Below, piece by piece: positions 1 through 12,600 of a DNA stretch of 64,000 nucleotides (its first letter is position 1; every line of letters begins with the position of its first letter). The position numbers and the translations under genes were made by a program. This DNA comes from Galaxea fascicularis. Its lineage: Eukaryota; Cnidaria; Anthozoa; Scleractinia; Euphylliidae. The notes beneath the pieces are model-generated. The model was not told where the DNA came from and ran no database searches. It saw nothing but the letters and a program-made list of their open reading frames with translations. The stretch covers positions 3,968,701-4,032,700 of the forward strand of contig OX419342.1 of NCBI GenBank assembly GCA_948470475.1. Reading direction: 5' to 3'.

Positions 1-285
1 TGGTGTATAGTATTGCATTTTCAAAAATTTTGAACGTTTAAAAAATACATCCTGCCACCCAAAAATTCAGCCTTACTTTCTTGTGAAATTGCTCGGTAAT
101 CTTGTGGCTGGTTGGATCCTTAACTGCACGCCGCTGTTATTAGGCTGATTAAGCGACAGGACGCGAAGGCTTTAGGACGCGAGTACTGGGGCTGAATACC
201 CCTGGCGGGAGTGATTTAGCAAGCGCGAGAAAATCACGACGAAGAACTCCATCATGGTGGGATGGAGGCCTCAGTTGCAGTGTGA

Positions 286-1256
286 GAGAAGCATTACTTC
301 TCGCTTATGGTAGCAATGTCATTGATGCTGCAGAGTTTGCTGTGTTATATGATGCAAATAGTTCAAGAGAGATATTTCCGTACTGGACGCCAAAGCAGAC
401 ATCTTCTTACTATTAGACGTTTTTAGATTTCCAGACAAGTTTGTGTGTTCCCAGAGAACCGTTTGCTCAAAGCCTGAAGGACTTTGCACTGTTTTAAAAA
501 GGCTTGCCTTTCCATGTAGGTACACTGACATGGTTTCTCGGTTTGGAAGGAATCCAGCTGAATTATGCCTTATATTCAATACTTTTTTAGAGTATGTTTA
601 CAGATCACATCACCATCGTCTTGAGTCTTGAAATCAGCAATTTCTTCTGTCCCAAGTCCTAGAGCGCTATGAACAAATCATCCACGACCGGGATGCTCCA
701 CTTCAGAACTGCTTCGGTTTCTTTGATGGGACGCTTTGCAGAGTAGCGAGGCCTCAAAATAATCAAACAGTTGTTTACAGTGGCCATAAGTGTGTACATG
801 CAATAAAGTTTCAAAGCGTCGTAATTCCAAATGGACTTATTGCAAATTTAGCCGGACCATTTGAATGACGAAGGCACGATAGCACAATGGTGCATGGAAC
901 TGAAAAGAATTGCTTGGGCAAATGGTGAGCCTTTATGTTTATACGGAGACCCGGCGTATGCCCTTAGAATTCATTTGCAAGCTCCATTTCGAGATGCACA
1001 CTTGACACCTCAAATGCGGAGATTCAACGAGTCTATGAGTGAAGTCAGGGTATCAGTCGAGTGGATGTTTGGAACCGTCACCAACTATTACAAATTTGTT
1101 GACTTAAAAAAGCTACTGAAAATCGGCATGAGCCTCGTAGGGAAAATATACTTAGTGTGTGGAATTCTCCAGAATGCTCACACTTGTCTGTATGGAAATT
1201 TAGTTTCAGAATATGTCAGATGTGATCCGCCAAGTCTTCAGGACTATTTCTGGTAA
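286..1256 (+). pseudogene. Harbinger-type DDE transposase, degenerate
   Basis: Conceptual translation gives a recognisable Harbinger nuclease. The N-terminus reads REALLLAYGSNVIDAAEF. It is followed by CRYTDMVSRFGRNPAELC, then RSHHHRLES, then CFGFFDGT (first catalytic Asp), LCLYGDPAYAL (second Asp), SEVRVSVEWMFG (catalytic Glu), and an end at DPPSLQDYFW. These belong to the DDE_Tnp_4 family of cut-and-paste transposases. The frame is broken: there is a TAG near 412, a TGA at 629-631 where the family usually has Trp, a TGA at 866-868, and a frameshift near 890-905 that puts the last 120 residues in another frame. The catalytic triad positions survive, but no continuous protein can be made. Sure of the family, sure it is dead. 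Confidence 0.85.
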
Positions 1257-1667
1257 ACTGAAAGAGACGCAGTGTTATCATGTAAAATAGGCTGCTCTTT
1301 ATTCAGTTTTTGACACTGAAGCATCAGTCAGTGTGATTACAATCCTAAACGTAATCAACCAATAAAATAGTAAAATAGCAGGTCACATTTTCTTCTTTAT
1401 CAACAAGTTCCATTGGTAGCAAAGCTAAAGATCTTTTTATTTTTCTGTTAAAATTTATTTTCTTCTCAGCACACTAATAGAGTGCCAAGATCTGTCACGC
1501 ACGGACGCGCTGAGAGCTAAGGAAATCATGGAATTAAATTGGAGTTTGAAAACCTCTTAACAGAACATATGACTTTTAAAATGTCACACAATGACACACA
1601 ATTACTGTTACCTTCAGTCTTCAAAGCCATAGAATGTAACAGTATTTTGCAATCGAACAACTGTTCA

Positions 1668-2411
1668 TTACTTGTCGCCTTTATAAACATTCGAAAACAT
1701 CAACTGCAGTTGCTGTTGTTGAATCATGTTCTGTTGTTGTAGCTGATGCTGTTGACTTTCTATCTGCATTTGGAGCTGTTGTCGTAGTAGTCCCATCTGC
1801 TCATTCCTTTCCCTTCTTTCAATCTCTCTTTCTTGCTTTTGTTCCTCGAGTTCTTTCTGTTTCAACTTTGCATCCATTTCAGTTTTTTTCTTTTAAACAA
1901 GACATAGTGTCAACTCCAGGTCTTCTCTTTCTCTTTTCTTTCACTTCCTCATCTGCATCTGCCACACCCTCTTTTTACTTTCACCCATGGTCTCCATTGC
2001 CTTTTTTCTAATCTCCAATGCTTTCTGTTTATCGGCATTTGCTTTTGCTCTTGTATTCTCTGTTTCTGATTCGGTTTTCTTGTCGGATTTTTCACTCTGG
2101 GCAATCATGTCCTCAATCAATATTTCGAACTCTGTGAGTTCTTCACCACCAATGCCAGAGCCTTTAAGTTTTTGACACGTTTTCGACTTGTAGCGCCTCG
2201 AAAGAAGTGTGAATCGGTCTCTTACGCCCCTAGCATTCACATCAAAAACATCCTTGTGGCAGTTAAGGTTGCTGGCAATCACTTGCCATACGTCTCCACG
2301 CTCTCAGCTGCCAGCTTCATATTCGAAGATTCCTTGTCTTCCCATTTCTTTGAGAAGCGTAATATCCTTTTCCTCTGTCCAATTCATTGCGGATATAAAA
2401 TTCAATAACAT
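1668..2411 (-). pseudogene. Harbinger Myb/trihelix DNA-binding protein, degenerate
   Basis: Minus-strand reading from the ATG at 2411 gives MNWTEEKDITLLKEMGRQGI, then an in-frame TGA (2304-2306) where a Trp is expected. It continues VWQVIASNLNCHKDVF and RGVRDRFTLLSRRYKSK, a SANT/Myb-like trihelix as in Harbinger accessory proteins, which bind the element ends and the transposase. After a Lys/Glu-rich helix (to 1941) the frame is lost and resumes at 1877-1668 in a Gln-rich coiled-coil tail (RRERNEQMGLLRQQLQ). The family and the convergent placement relative to the transposase are typical. Non-functional because of the stop and the frameshift. Confidence 0.78.
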
Positions 2412-2627
2412 TGCAATTGAAACGGTGAATTATGACATTATCTTTGATTTACGATTCAAAATGAGTATTAAATTCTAGCATGTAAGCTGGAATGTTTCAA
2501 TGTAGGCTTGTTCCTCAAGTCCTGGAAATAACTGAGATTAAAATAATTAAGGCTCGACCTGTCAAAAAATTTAATGGAATCAAGTTCTGTCCTAATCAAA
2601 CCCTTCAGTTGTGGGTAAAATAAGAAC

Positions 2628-3437
2628 TACAGTATGAGGCCCAGTTCTCGGCCACTTTTTGTTCAACGTTTATTTTTCGCACCACAAATGAATCTGAATA
2701 AAAAGCAATTGCTTCCAAAGGTAGCTTGATTCCTTCTCTTTCGTTCTGCCAAGTTTTGAGTTTACAGCTACTACATACTGTGAGTACGTCGAGGTGACGC
2801 GAAGGTGGATGAATTTGGTTTCCCCGAAACTCGAATTACATGGTTTAATTCAAGTTTATATTTTATCTGTATAGAAGGTCCAAATGAGGCAATTCTTGGC
2901 ATAAAGAACGTAGAGTGATAAAGCTATCTGTTAAATGTAATCTTTTGCTGGCCTGTTTTATTCTTCGACCTAAATCCACTCCTCAATATTTCCTTGGTAC
3001 TTTTGCGTATTTGCCTATTCTCGGCCACCCTGCTCGCCGTCAACACTAAAAAGACTCGCTTGACTGCACTTAAGAGTAAAACTAGGTGTGCAGAAAACTT
3101 CCTTTCTAACATGAAATCGAAATATCAAACACAATTGCAAGCCTTATAAGGGATTTAACAACAAAAAATGGTGATAAAGCGTTGTTTATTCTGAGGAATA
3201 GCATGTACTCTTTTGTGGCCGAGAACTGGGCCAGCTGGCCGATAACTGGGCCCGCGAAGAAAGCCTCCATTTTCGTTATTACTCGGGTAAAAACAGCGTT
3301 GAGCAGTCAATAGCTTTACATGTGTAAACTGCATGCCGAAGCTAGTTGTGTATGACGTTTCACGTCCTTACGGCTTTTCCAAGGTAAGAAGTACAAGTTT
3401 ACGTTTTTTGTGGCCGAGAACTGGGCCCCATACTGTA
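2628..3437. mobile_element. Mariner-like MITE nested in the Harbinger element
   Basis: A 28-bp terminal inverted repeat matches at 27 of 28 positions: 2628-2655 (TACAGTATGAGGCCCAGTTC...) and the reverse complement of 3410-3437. The TA at each outer edge followed by CAGT is the layout of Tc1/mariner elements with a TA target duplication. The inner part of the repeat (GTGGCCGAGAACTGGGCC) recurs at 3215-3232 and, with a change, at 3237-3252. No transposase is readable inside the 810 bp, so it is non-autonomous. Confidence 0.75.
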
Positions 3438-4255
3438 CCCTTGCTCTTAGATATAAAATTCGCCGAAGGTTTGTTTATAACATTATTTGTCATGAACTAT
3501 TAGTTTCCAAACTTATGAATAGACAAACTTCATGCAAAGCGAATACACTTACTTTTTATTCGTTTCGGCCATTTGCTTTTCACACCTGAAGTGAAAACAG
3601 AATAGAAAACATTAAGTTGCATGCATCAAGGTAAGCTTTTCTGAGTCTCGACATGAAGCGAATAAAGCGAAAAGTGGCCAGTTTAGATCAAGCTGTTTCA
3701 GGTTGATTTTTTATGATCTTTGTGTGAAACCACTTTCTGTTGGTTCAGCCAAGACTCTAGTTAAAAAGAAACCGAAATTCTAGCCTTGACTCCGTCTTAT
3801 GAAGCGAAGAACAGTGGTGGCATAAAAAGCTCAAAACAGCGAAAATAACGAAAAAGCACAACGGAAACACAAGACGTAAGTTTGTTTTAATCATCTTACT
3901 TAAAAAACGTGGACATTTCAAAGTCTTATGCGTTGTCAGAATCAACGATATTTTTTTCTCCATACAACGTCTTATAAAGCGCTCAATTTCTCAACGGTTA
4001 TCGTGTAACCTGGCACCGCGTAAGATGAAAGGTCACGTTCCAACTCGTACAGCCGTGACGCCTATATGAATAAATAGATAATTAATTCTTTGCTTTCTCT
4101 AAACATGAGCTTGGGACACCTGTGGAATCTTATGTCCTCAACGCGACGTCAGCTTGACGACGCGCGCCAAATCTCCTTGTTTCCAGTCCTTTTCAGCGAG
4201 TGCGACGTCCTGATTTGCAGTCGCGTCCTGTTGCTAACTTGCTAAAACAGCCTAA

Positions 4256-5604
4256 TTTTCGTAAAAAGTGGTGCGTGCAAATACAGTTACTTGATCTACT
4301 TTGTGAAAAGCTACTAGTCACGCATGTCCTGACCCCAACTACTTCTTAACGTTCTCACGTTCTACGCGAAGAGCTCCGCTGAACATTACAGATAATGTCT
4401 TTGATATGGAACTAGCGACATTTTAGGTTTAGACCGTTTAATATTCGTCATATTTTAACTATGTTTTATTCGTATCCGCCGATTAATAGAATTCAATATA
4501 ATTTAAATTGAACATTTTTTATAATAAACATGCGTTTTGATCTCTTCGGTTGTCGTAATTTTTTTAACTGCACACAATTATTTGTTTATTTCCTTTTTAA
4601 TCATAGCATACAGAGTGTCCAGAAAGTTCATTTCCGCGGTACACTTCCAAGCAACCTCATTTTGTATATAAAAGGCCTTATATTTGCAATTGCTTAGTTA
4701 AGATTTTAGCAGTTTTATTAAAAAAAATTATGATGATTATTATTATAATAAAATTTTATTATATACTGAATGGCAATAAATATTACATTATGGACGGTAA
4801 TAGCAAGGCCTGCCATGGTTAAAACTGTTTTCTTTTGGAGCTGCGAGTTAGAACAGTTCTTGATAGTAATGTGCACCTGCATACAATCTTTGGTTAACAT
4901 TTTTATTCGTGTTCAATACGTGACTAGTTGATCCTGGAGGCATGTGTTTTAATGCATTTCCGCTCGACATGAAGTGCCATATTCCATTGTGGGCGTTTAA
5001 TATGTGTACTTTCACACATAGAGTCAACTGAGCCTGTCAAGTGGTAAAGTTTTTAAATGAAAGGACTGCAATCCAGAAAGCAAAATGGGTCGCTCAAAAG
5101 GGAACAGTTTAGCATTCTTCTGCCATTGAAGCATGGACAGCAATTGGATGAAGCTGGCAGTTTTCCTTTGGGATGTCAAATTTGCCCCTCAAGGCTAGGA
5201 AATTGCATGGAATGGCTTTTAGCAAGAGCCATAAGAAGACAGAGAGGGACACTCCCGGTATAGGCCTTGTGATATCTTAATTTAAAAAAAATATATATTT
5301 TTAGAAACTAATGTCCAAGCCTCGCACACACGAAAACGAATCTACCGGAAGTTGCTTACTTGTTTCTTAAAATAGATAATTTAATCCTAGGCCCCATTTC
5401 AAGTCTTCCTCTATGTCTTGTTATGGCTCTTGCTTTTAGCTAGGTTGAGAGGAGGGTGATTTCATTTTCAGTTCATAACCCGTTCGTTCATCCGTTCCTG
5501 CACAGTCATATTCACGAATCCTCTTTAAGCCCGAGTAAAAAAATTGTGGTTTGAAACGCTAAATTTCTGCCGCCGGTTTGTGATATTTTATACGTATGCA
5601 GTTC
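4256..5604. other. Intergenic, no gene recognised
   Basis: AT-rich sequence with ATT-type simple stretches near 4735-4760. Short ORFs on both strands have no recognisable domain or splice context. No RNA gene was seen. Confidence 0.5.
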
Positions 5605-5754
5605 TACCCTGGTTCCGGAGGTTTTTCTTGATCAGTTTCTCCACATGAGAAAGACGTGAGAGAGCCGCAAAGCGACGACAACGAGTCGTGGAAGCGGCGA
5701 GCAGCGGCTCTCTCATGCGGAGAAAAATCAAGAATAACCTCTGGGACCAGGGTA
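5605..5754. mobile_element. 150-bp MITE with long terminal inverted repeats
   Basis: Begins TACCCTGGTTCCGGAGGTT and ends with the near-complement AACCTCTGGGACCAGGGTA. Complementarity continues through a TTTCTTGATC-type block and the GAGAGAGCCGC block, about 60 bp per arm, so the element is nearly a hairpin. The short ORFs across it on both strands are products of the palindrome. TA at each end suggests a TA target site. Confidence 0.75.
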
Positions 5755-6838
5755 AAGAAGACAAAATGTGACAGCTCACAGATTTGTACCCCTGGAGACA
5801 CAGGACTAACATTCACTAACTCTGCAGTCCAAGTTGCTCACATAAGCCATAAGCCGCTAGAAGGGCATGCTGTGTGGCTACGTCTGGAAACAAAACTCAG
5901 GCAGTGTTGCCTGCCTGACCGTGAACAGAGATCAGATTCTCCTATATCAGTATTTTGTATGTAAATACAGTGAACAGTTTTTTTGGTTATTTAATGATTT
6001 TCTTGTAAAGTTTGCTGCACATAGAGAAGGACCAGTCTTAAAAATCATGCAAGATAGTTGACATGCCATGCGGACCTATAATCCCAGGTTATGATTTCAA
6101 GTCCGTCAAAAAGCATCGCCACAGTTTCCCCCAAACAATCCTCACCCCACTTCCCCCGTCCACAAAAAAATGAAATGAAAAAAGAAAGGTATTAGACGTT
6201 AAGAAAAGAGGATTTGCGTGCTTCGTTTTTCTAGTATTCGTGAAACAATCACATACCAACATCGGCGAATATTATGTTAATTTATGCAGTTATCCGCTGG
6301 ATTTGCATGTTGTTGGCTTCCAGAAGTAAATTTCACCCTGGTAGCAGCGAGCTAATTTGAGCAAGGTTATCCTTTTTCGATCATCCTTACAGCTTACCCC
6401 TTGTGTTAAACTTTATGGTAAGTGGTTATTTACACAATCATAAAACACCTCCCTTGATTTACAAGCTGAAATGAGGACTGATTTTCGAATTATCGTATGG
6501 GTTGTTACTCTTCAGTCGAAAGCGTCGTTTACGAGTAGCTGTAGTTGTTGACAGCAAAAATTTCGACATTTAAATCAGCTGTTATGCATTTTTTTTTCCT
6601 TTTCTCAGCAACAATCCTTGATTAAATCAATGTTTCTCTAACCTTGATGAAGGTTTCTACCGTATTTCGCCGATAAATTCAAGAGTTACAGTAAGTAAAT
6701 CGGCGTGCGTGGTAATATTATCGGGTTTCAAAATGCTCAATGTTTATGTCTGTTCGCGATCAAACATTCGAAAATAAAAATTCAGCTTTTACAGTTAATC
6801 TTATTAGAATTTTGATTCTTTGCAGATTTACTTGAAAT
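5755..6838. other. Intergenic and 5' flank of the MARVEL-like gene
   Basis: No repeat or gene recognised. The last part is presumably the promoter and 5' UTR of the gene starting at 6839. A CTTTGCAG at about 6820 could be a 3' splice site of a non-coding first exon. No TATA box can be assigned with confidence. Confidence 0.4.
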
Positions 6839-9800
6839 ATGGCTGAGGGTGACAACTATGGGTGTAAAACCTACTTTTTGATTTCACTTGAAGGAATCCT
6901 GTATCTGTTGCAATTCGTAAGTGAAATTTTGAGACTACTTTGTTTAAGCTGTAAACGGCTTCTTATTTTAACTGATTACTTTCGATCGCTCATGGAATTT
7001 AAACGGGTTCGCATCTTGTAGAACATTTGAATGTTTTTTAAGTCAGGCATTTTGCTTTTGACAGAGTTATTTTAAATATGCAGGTAATTCACAAATCATT
7101 TGTTACACCGCACCCTACAGCCTCCCGATTCAAAGCAGCCTTTTGTGCAGAACAAGTGAACTGAAACAATTCCCCAGTGTCTAAGAGCACGTAAGCTGAC
7201 GAAGCAAGACTTGATATCTGTTTTCTATTGTTCACACTTAGATAGGGCAGGATTGTTAACTGTGGGGTTGATACAACTGTGTAACTTTACTGTACTTTAG
7301 AAGATTAGAAATTGTCATCATTTATTAATCATTAGAATTTGCATAGTTCTTTTATTGAGCTGCGTCATGCCATCGTAAAAACAAAATTTAAGATAATTTA
7401 GGGATAGCACTAAATACCACGCATCCATGCAAAATGATGGGTAATATTAATGGAAACAAACGAACCCAGCATTTACAGTCTTGACACAAATTATACATGT
7501 AAGTTAATGATGAACTTTACAATACAATGACCTGTACCTTATTGGAGGCTTCATCTAAAAGCATTTTTAGTGAGTTCGTTATAAAATTGAAAATAAAGTA
7601 ATGTGTATCATTTGGCAGTTTTAAAAATACAGTTTCATGTACAGGTTCTATGTTTATGCAAAATATTATGAAAATAATATTTCTGCAGGTTTAGTGTCTT
7701 TAGCTTGGTAGTAAAATTTATTGTGATACATGGAAGTTTCAGTTTGCAGTGACTTTATTGCCATCTTTGTCCTTTTTAGGTTCTTGGCATTGTTGCATTT
7801 GCTCTAGTTCTTAGCCATGAAGCCTCTAGCCTGTTTTCCCATTATGGATTCTTCATTGTCGTCAGTGCCCTATGCTGGATTGGAGCTTTCTTGATTATCT
7901 TTTTCCATGTGATTGGCTGTTGCAAGGTCAAAATATTGGGTGTGTGGCAAAGGGAATATTCCTTGGTAAGTTAGCCATTACTGTGCTTTGAGTTTTCAAT
8001 CCTCTTCACACCAGTAATAATAATAACTTTATTTAAGTCTCAAATCGTTCTAGCTGAACACAAGTGCTCTACTAATTGGGGAGACTGTAAATCAAATAAA
8101 CTCTAAATTAAATCAAATATTGGTTTTTGAGGAGAGGGGAAAACCGGAGTACCCGGAGAAAAACCTCTTGGAGCAGAGTAGAGAACCAACAACCTCAGCC
8201 CACTTAGGACGCCAAGTCCAGGAATCGAACCCGGGACACATTGGTGGAAGCCGAGCGCTCTCACCACTGCGTCAACCCTGCTCCCCAATATGGTAGATGT
8301 AGCTGTGTTCAGGTTACATGTACAAGATAGGCATGGCAAGGGCGCCACAGGTGTTTTTTTTCTCAATATGTTTGTCTTCCTTGATAATCAAGATGGATGC
8401 ACCTCAGGTTGCAACTATCAAGATTCATGTTTTACTCTTGATCAGGTAACCATTTGCATATAAAGGTGGTGATGCTGGTGAGGAGCAACCAGTTACAACT
8501 TTTTTGGAAAACTTACAGCTGTAAGTTGCAGCTTGAAGTTGATGATCCTGCAGAATTGCTGCCTCTTCCAGCTGACTAACTAGATGCATATTTTTTTTCC
8601 TTCACAGTGGATCTTCCTGCTGAGCTATTCATTGTCATACTTCTTCTTCTTCCTATTTTCTTCTGCTCTCCTGTCTCAGTGGACTCAAGGCGATGCCCAG
8701 TTTATTATTGCTGCGGTAAGTTTTCCATTCAGTGCAGCTACAGTGTACATTATGGTGCATCCTTTTTAGCTCATGGATGACGCAGTCATGCCATGAGGTT
8801 TCGGTGTGCGTCTTATCAGGGCTGTGCTCTAGCGGTGCCCGGTCGCCCCTGGCAACTTACTTTTGCCATTGGGTGACCAGGAAATATTAGTTTTTGCACC
8901 AAACTTATACGCTGGGCACCCTGGATTTCAAGGGTTTAGAGGTTTGGGTGCCCAACTACTTTTCTTAGAGCACAGCCTTGTTATGGCACTCACTCACTCA
9001 CTCACTCACTCAATTCTTATTAATTTATTTATTAAACTCTCTCTCTCTGTTCAAGATGAATTCTTGATGGCAAATTATAATGGCCTTCAAATCCAAAACA
9101 CTGATCTTGTTCAGAAAGTCTATATCCTTTGGCTTAAACAATCAGTATAACACTTATTTGTGAAAGCATATTCAACAGTTGACAAAAACACAAGCATGCA
9201 AGTATTTTTCTCTGTGAGGATGTAATTTGTCAGGCGACGATCAAGTTTCGCCACCGTGGTCTTACAAGCAGCTAATCTGTTCGGACAAATGTTTGTAAAG
9301 TCGGGTTAATTGTAGCACAAAGCATAAATAGATGGATAGAATATCTCCCCTTACAATTTTTAAAAAAATAAAGTTGTTGTAAACTCAAAGTGTTGTAAAT
9401 GTTCCTCTTCCATGAGCTGGCTCACAGGAGCCTTTGATTTCATATTAATTTTTTTTGTTAAGGAAGCTAACTCTGCCTCCCAAGGAAAGGACTTAATGTG
9501 TGTTTTATCCACACTTCTTAGAACTGTCTTTCCTAAGTACCTCTCTTTTACCCTGACTTACACTCCTTTTGAATTTAAAATTGTTCTTCTGTACATTTTT
9601 GTTGTATATGATGTGCAGTAATTCTATTTTATTCTTGGTTTGAATTTTATTTTTGTTTTGTTTCCAACTCAGTATATACATTACCATACCCAAAACAAAG
9701 GAAAATATTATTTCAACCTATCATGTTTGTCAATTACAGGTGTACATTACTATAATTATCTCTAATCAGACCCACCACTGATAGCAGATGATCGTGTCCA

Positions 9801-10154
9801 TATAAAATATTACTAAGACGTTGCCCTGCTTGAACAAAAAAAATAGATGATTATTATTATTTATATTATTATCTTTGAGTGCTGCACAAGACACAATGTA
9901 TATATGCTTCCAGGGCTTTCGAAGAAACCTGAAGCGTGGCATCTAACAATAAATTATTGTTAATTAGCTCAATATTTTTCAGGTTATGATTTTTATGGTT
10001 ATAATAATTTACTGTATTATACATGTACCTTTTCCAGGTCTGTGGCTTTATCCTGACAATTGTGTTCTTCATTCTCTGTGTCATGTACTATCGCCGGGTG
10101 AGGAAAATTAGACTGACAGAGGTGGCCTGGGAAGGAGACAAAACAAGGGCCTAA
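6839..10154 (+). CDS. Four-helix membrane protein, MARVEL/CMTM-plasmolipin-like
   Basis: Four exons by hand model: 6839-6916, 7780-7965, 8608-8715, 10038-10154. All introns are GT-AG and phase 0, giving 162 residues. Four hydrophobic spans are seen: about residues 12-38 (across exons 1/2), 45-70, 89-113 and 119-143. The N-terminus is short and cytosolic (MAEGDNYGCKTYF); the C-terminal tail is basic then acidic (YYRRVRKIRLTEVAWEGDKT). Size, four close helices and both ends cytosolic fit MARVEL proteins (CMTM, MAL, plasmolipin), which act in membrane apposition and vesicle traffic. That assignment rests on topology and a loose resemblance near VLGIVAFALVLS, not on a diagnostic motif, so another tetraspan family is possible. 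The start has a purine at -3 (AATATGG). Confidence 0.7.
8009..8286 (-). mobile_element. tRNA-derived SINE in intron 2 of the MARVEL-like gene
   Basis: Read on the minus strand it starts GGGGAGCAGGGTTGACGCAG. An A-box-like block (ACGCAGTGGTGAGAGC) is followed about 30 bp later by a good B box (GGGTTCGATTCC). A body containing CTCCGGGTACTCCGG follows, then a 3' end AAATAAAGTTATTATTA. This is the layout of a pol III SINE with a short A/T-rich repeat tail. I associate this body with coral genomes, from memory. Confidence 0.75.
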
Positions 10155-11601
10155 GCAAGGCTTTACAAGAACACAGGAATGAAGTGACTGTTACACATTG
10201 AAACTTTTAGCTGACACTTATGTGCAATGGCACTATGAAACAAGTTCAGCAGGGGTTGCACCGTGTAACATGGTCGGTTTCGTGAAACTTTTTTGAACTT
10301 CTGTTGCGAGACAAGTTTCATGAAAAGTGCAGTGTAGAACTGCTTTCTATTTCTACAGTGGTCACAACAATTGCAGTGGTGATAAAAGCAAGAGTTTTAC
10401 CATGTAACACCACTTTGTGAAACTGGTCTTGCTCTGTTTTGTTGTGCTGTTGCGCATACACTGTAAGTTTCAGCCAAGAGTTTCAATGTATAATAACGGC
10501 TTGAGGGCAATCAAAGGATTTGAGGTGTAAATTCTTCTTTTGCAGAAGTTGTACATGTATTAATTATTTGTGTATAAGTTATGTAGTTTTATTGCTTGTG
10601 ATGTTATTCAAGAATGCCTACATGTGTAAGTTTAGTAAATTAATGACTTTTTAGCTTCACATGACTAACAAAAACACTAAGCAGAGTTATTAATGCAATG
10701 TTTACAAGGCAACTACTCCTACCAAGGCCTCGCAAGAATTTTTTTAAAAAATATTTGGCCAATAATGTTTGAGTGAGGAAACAACAGAATAGCCACAATT
10801 TGAATTTTGTTGTGCTTCAATAGTGGGTAAAGTTGTCATACACAATTAATTTTGTCAAAATCCATTGTTCCAATGTGAGATTCTCGTTGGCTAGTTTGCA
10901 GGAAATTTTTCTGGGTGGCCTTGGTTGAAGTAGTCACACTATAAAACTGTAAATTGTCTTTAGAGATGGACCAGGCCATTGTGTGCTGTTGAAATTTCAG
11001 CTGTTGTAGTTGTTTTTTTAATGTGAAATTTGCAGCAACCATAGTTATCCCAGAATCACAATAAAAAATGAAGATCTGATACCAGGAATTTGCTTGACGG
11101 GGGGGGGGGGGGGGGGGCATTCCAGACTGGACATTCTAGCAGTGCATGAAAACATGGCTCAATAATATTGATCCTTGCATGAAGTTGCAGTCAAGCAATT
11201 GCAAATTTTCTTAAGTTTCATGAATATTACAATTGCAATTTTGTTCAGCACTGTGCACAATGTGGATTATTAGCCTTCATCTGGATATGAAAATCACAAA
11301 GCTACGTGTAATAAGTATGAAACAAATTGCTACTAAAAGAAAACGGCAAAAGCACATTCTTATTTCATGCATGGTATACGGTTTTGCTCTTTGTTGTTGA
11401 TTTTGAAATGGCCATTCAATTAACAATTAGACCTGAAGCCCTTGTGGGCGAAGGGTATTACTGTTTTAGTATCACCCAACTAGTGTTAGAAAAGGCAATA
11501 ATAAAGTCAGCAAATGCAAGTTGAAGAATTATTTATTTGTGAATAAAATGAAAGAAAGCGTCACGCTCGATTGCTACTTGAGGACTGTTACTAATAGTCC
11601 T

Positions 11602-11637
<36 letters not shown>

Positions 11638-12157
11638 AAGTCCACTAGTTGAGTGATACTAATATACATTAGCCAGGTGATACATGTGTATATATGTTTC
11701 ATTTTCCTGATGTACATGTATTCAAGGTGCAGCAGTAATCATACTGTATGTTGTGGAAACTGGAAGACAACCTACAACAGTAGAGTATTTGCAGTTGCTT
11801 TGTTTTTTTTGACAATTATTTTCATGTGGCTTTTGCATCATGTACATGTACAGTGTACCATAACCACTTTGCCAAGTTTTATTTAATTTTGCAGTGACCA
11901 AGCAGTTTATTGTAATTTTTTCTAAGTGCATCCTTGTCAAGAAAATAATTGTTGTTTGCTTTATGATTTTCAAGTATGTCTTTGCAAGATAACAGTGTTT
12001 TAGCGTCACTTTTCCTTTCTTGGTCGATGGTTTAAAAGGGATTGTATGTTTGCCATTTTCCCAACCAACAGGAAGTTCGCTGTACATATTGATGATGCAA
12101 ACGTGCTTTTATTGTAACATATTCCATTGGAAAATGAATATATGACTGTATGACTGT
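10155..12157. other. 3' flank and intergenic
   Basis: Begins with the presumed 3' UTR of the MARVEL-like gene. Holds a run of 19 G at 11099-11117 and AATAAA-type signals only far downstream (about 11500 and 11540). None of these can be assigned as the poly(A) signal. No ORF has family resemblance. Confidence 0.4.
11099..11117. repeat. Poly-G homopolymer (19 G)
   Basis: Nineteen consecutive G. Such runs are length-variable and prone to assembly error. Confidence 0.9.
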
Positions 12158-12324
12158 AGGGATGTAGATAATAGCTCAGAGCTGGGGAAAATACCTGGCT
12201 TTTGGCAACTCGACTTTCCCAGCTGAAAAACCTAAGGGCTTAAAAATCTGTAATCATGGATTCTTATTATCGCCACCTGTGGTCTGATAATTCCCATCTG
12301 TTAAAAAATGTTATCTACATCCCT
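12158..12324. mobile_element. 167-bp MITE with 14-bp TIRs
   Basis: Perfect inverted ends AGGGATGTAGATAA (12158-12171) and TTATCTACATCCCT (12311-12324). The interior is non-coding. It abuts the SINE that follows. Confidence 0.65.
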
Positions 12325-12326
12325 GG

Positions 12327-12600
12327 GCTGTTAAGTGGCCAAGTAGTTAGAGTGCTGGATTTGAAATCCGTAAGTCGTGGGTTCAAATCCCATTCTGACT
12401 GCTAGCTGATGTTGTTCTCGGTAGCCCCGAGTTCAACTTCTTGTCTACGCTTGCTAATAGCCAACTGGTCTGCCTCCCGCCAGTTGGGATTCTTAACCTA
12501 GTTATGTTTATTTATCACTATTTGTTGACATTGGTCCTGAAAAGCCCCGATGAGGAGTGGCCAATTACGTATACATGCATACATACATACAAGTATGTAG
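12327..12600 (+). mobile_element. tRNA-derived SINE
   Basis: The tRNA-like head has an A-box-like TGGCCAAGTAGTTAGAGT and a perfect B box GGGTTCAAATCCC about 45 bp later. A unique body follows, and the element ends in (CATA)n-like sequence near 12575-12590. It resembles a tRNA-Leu-type head (TGGCCAAGTAG) but does not close an acceptor stem, so it is not a tRNA gene. Confidence 0.75.

Larger units (their letters stand above)
140..4255. mobile_element. Decayed PIF/Harbinger DNA transposon
   Basis: About 4.1 kb bounded by imperfect terminal inverted repeats. The left end begins TTAGGCTG and reaches AACAGGACGCG-like sequence near 165. The right end, read on the minus strand, begins TTAGGCTG and has CAACAGGACGCG near 4225. 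Inside are the two genes typical of the superfamily, placed convergently: a DDE transposase remnant on + and a Myb/trihelix DNA-binding protein remnant on -. Both carry stops or frameshifts, so the copy cannot be autonomous. A nested mariner-like MITE lies at 2628-3437. The TTA/TAA at the ends fits the family's 3-bp target preference, but I cannot define the duplication exactly. Confidence 0.72.

Noticed and set aside
12340..12405. tRNA-Leu gene
   Set aside because: Good A and B boxes but the cloverleaf does not close; it is the head of a SINE with a long body.
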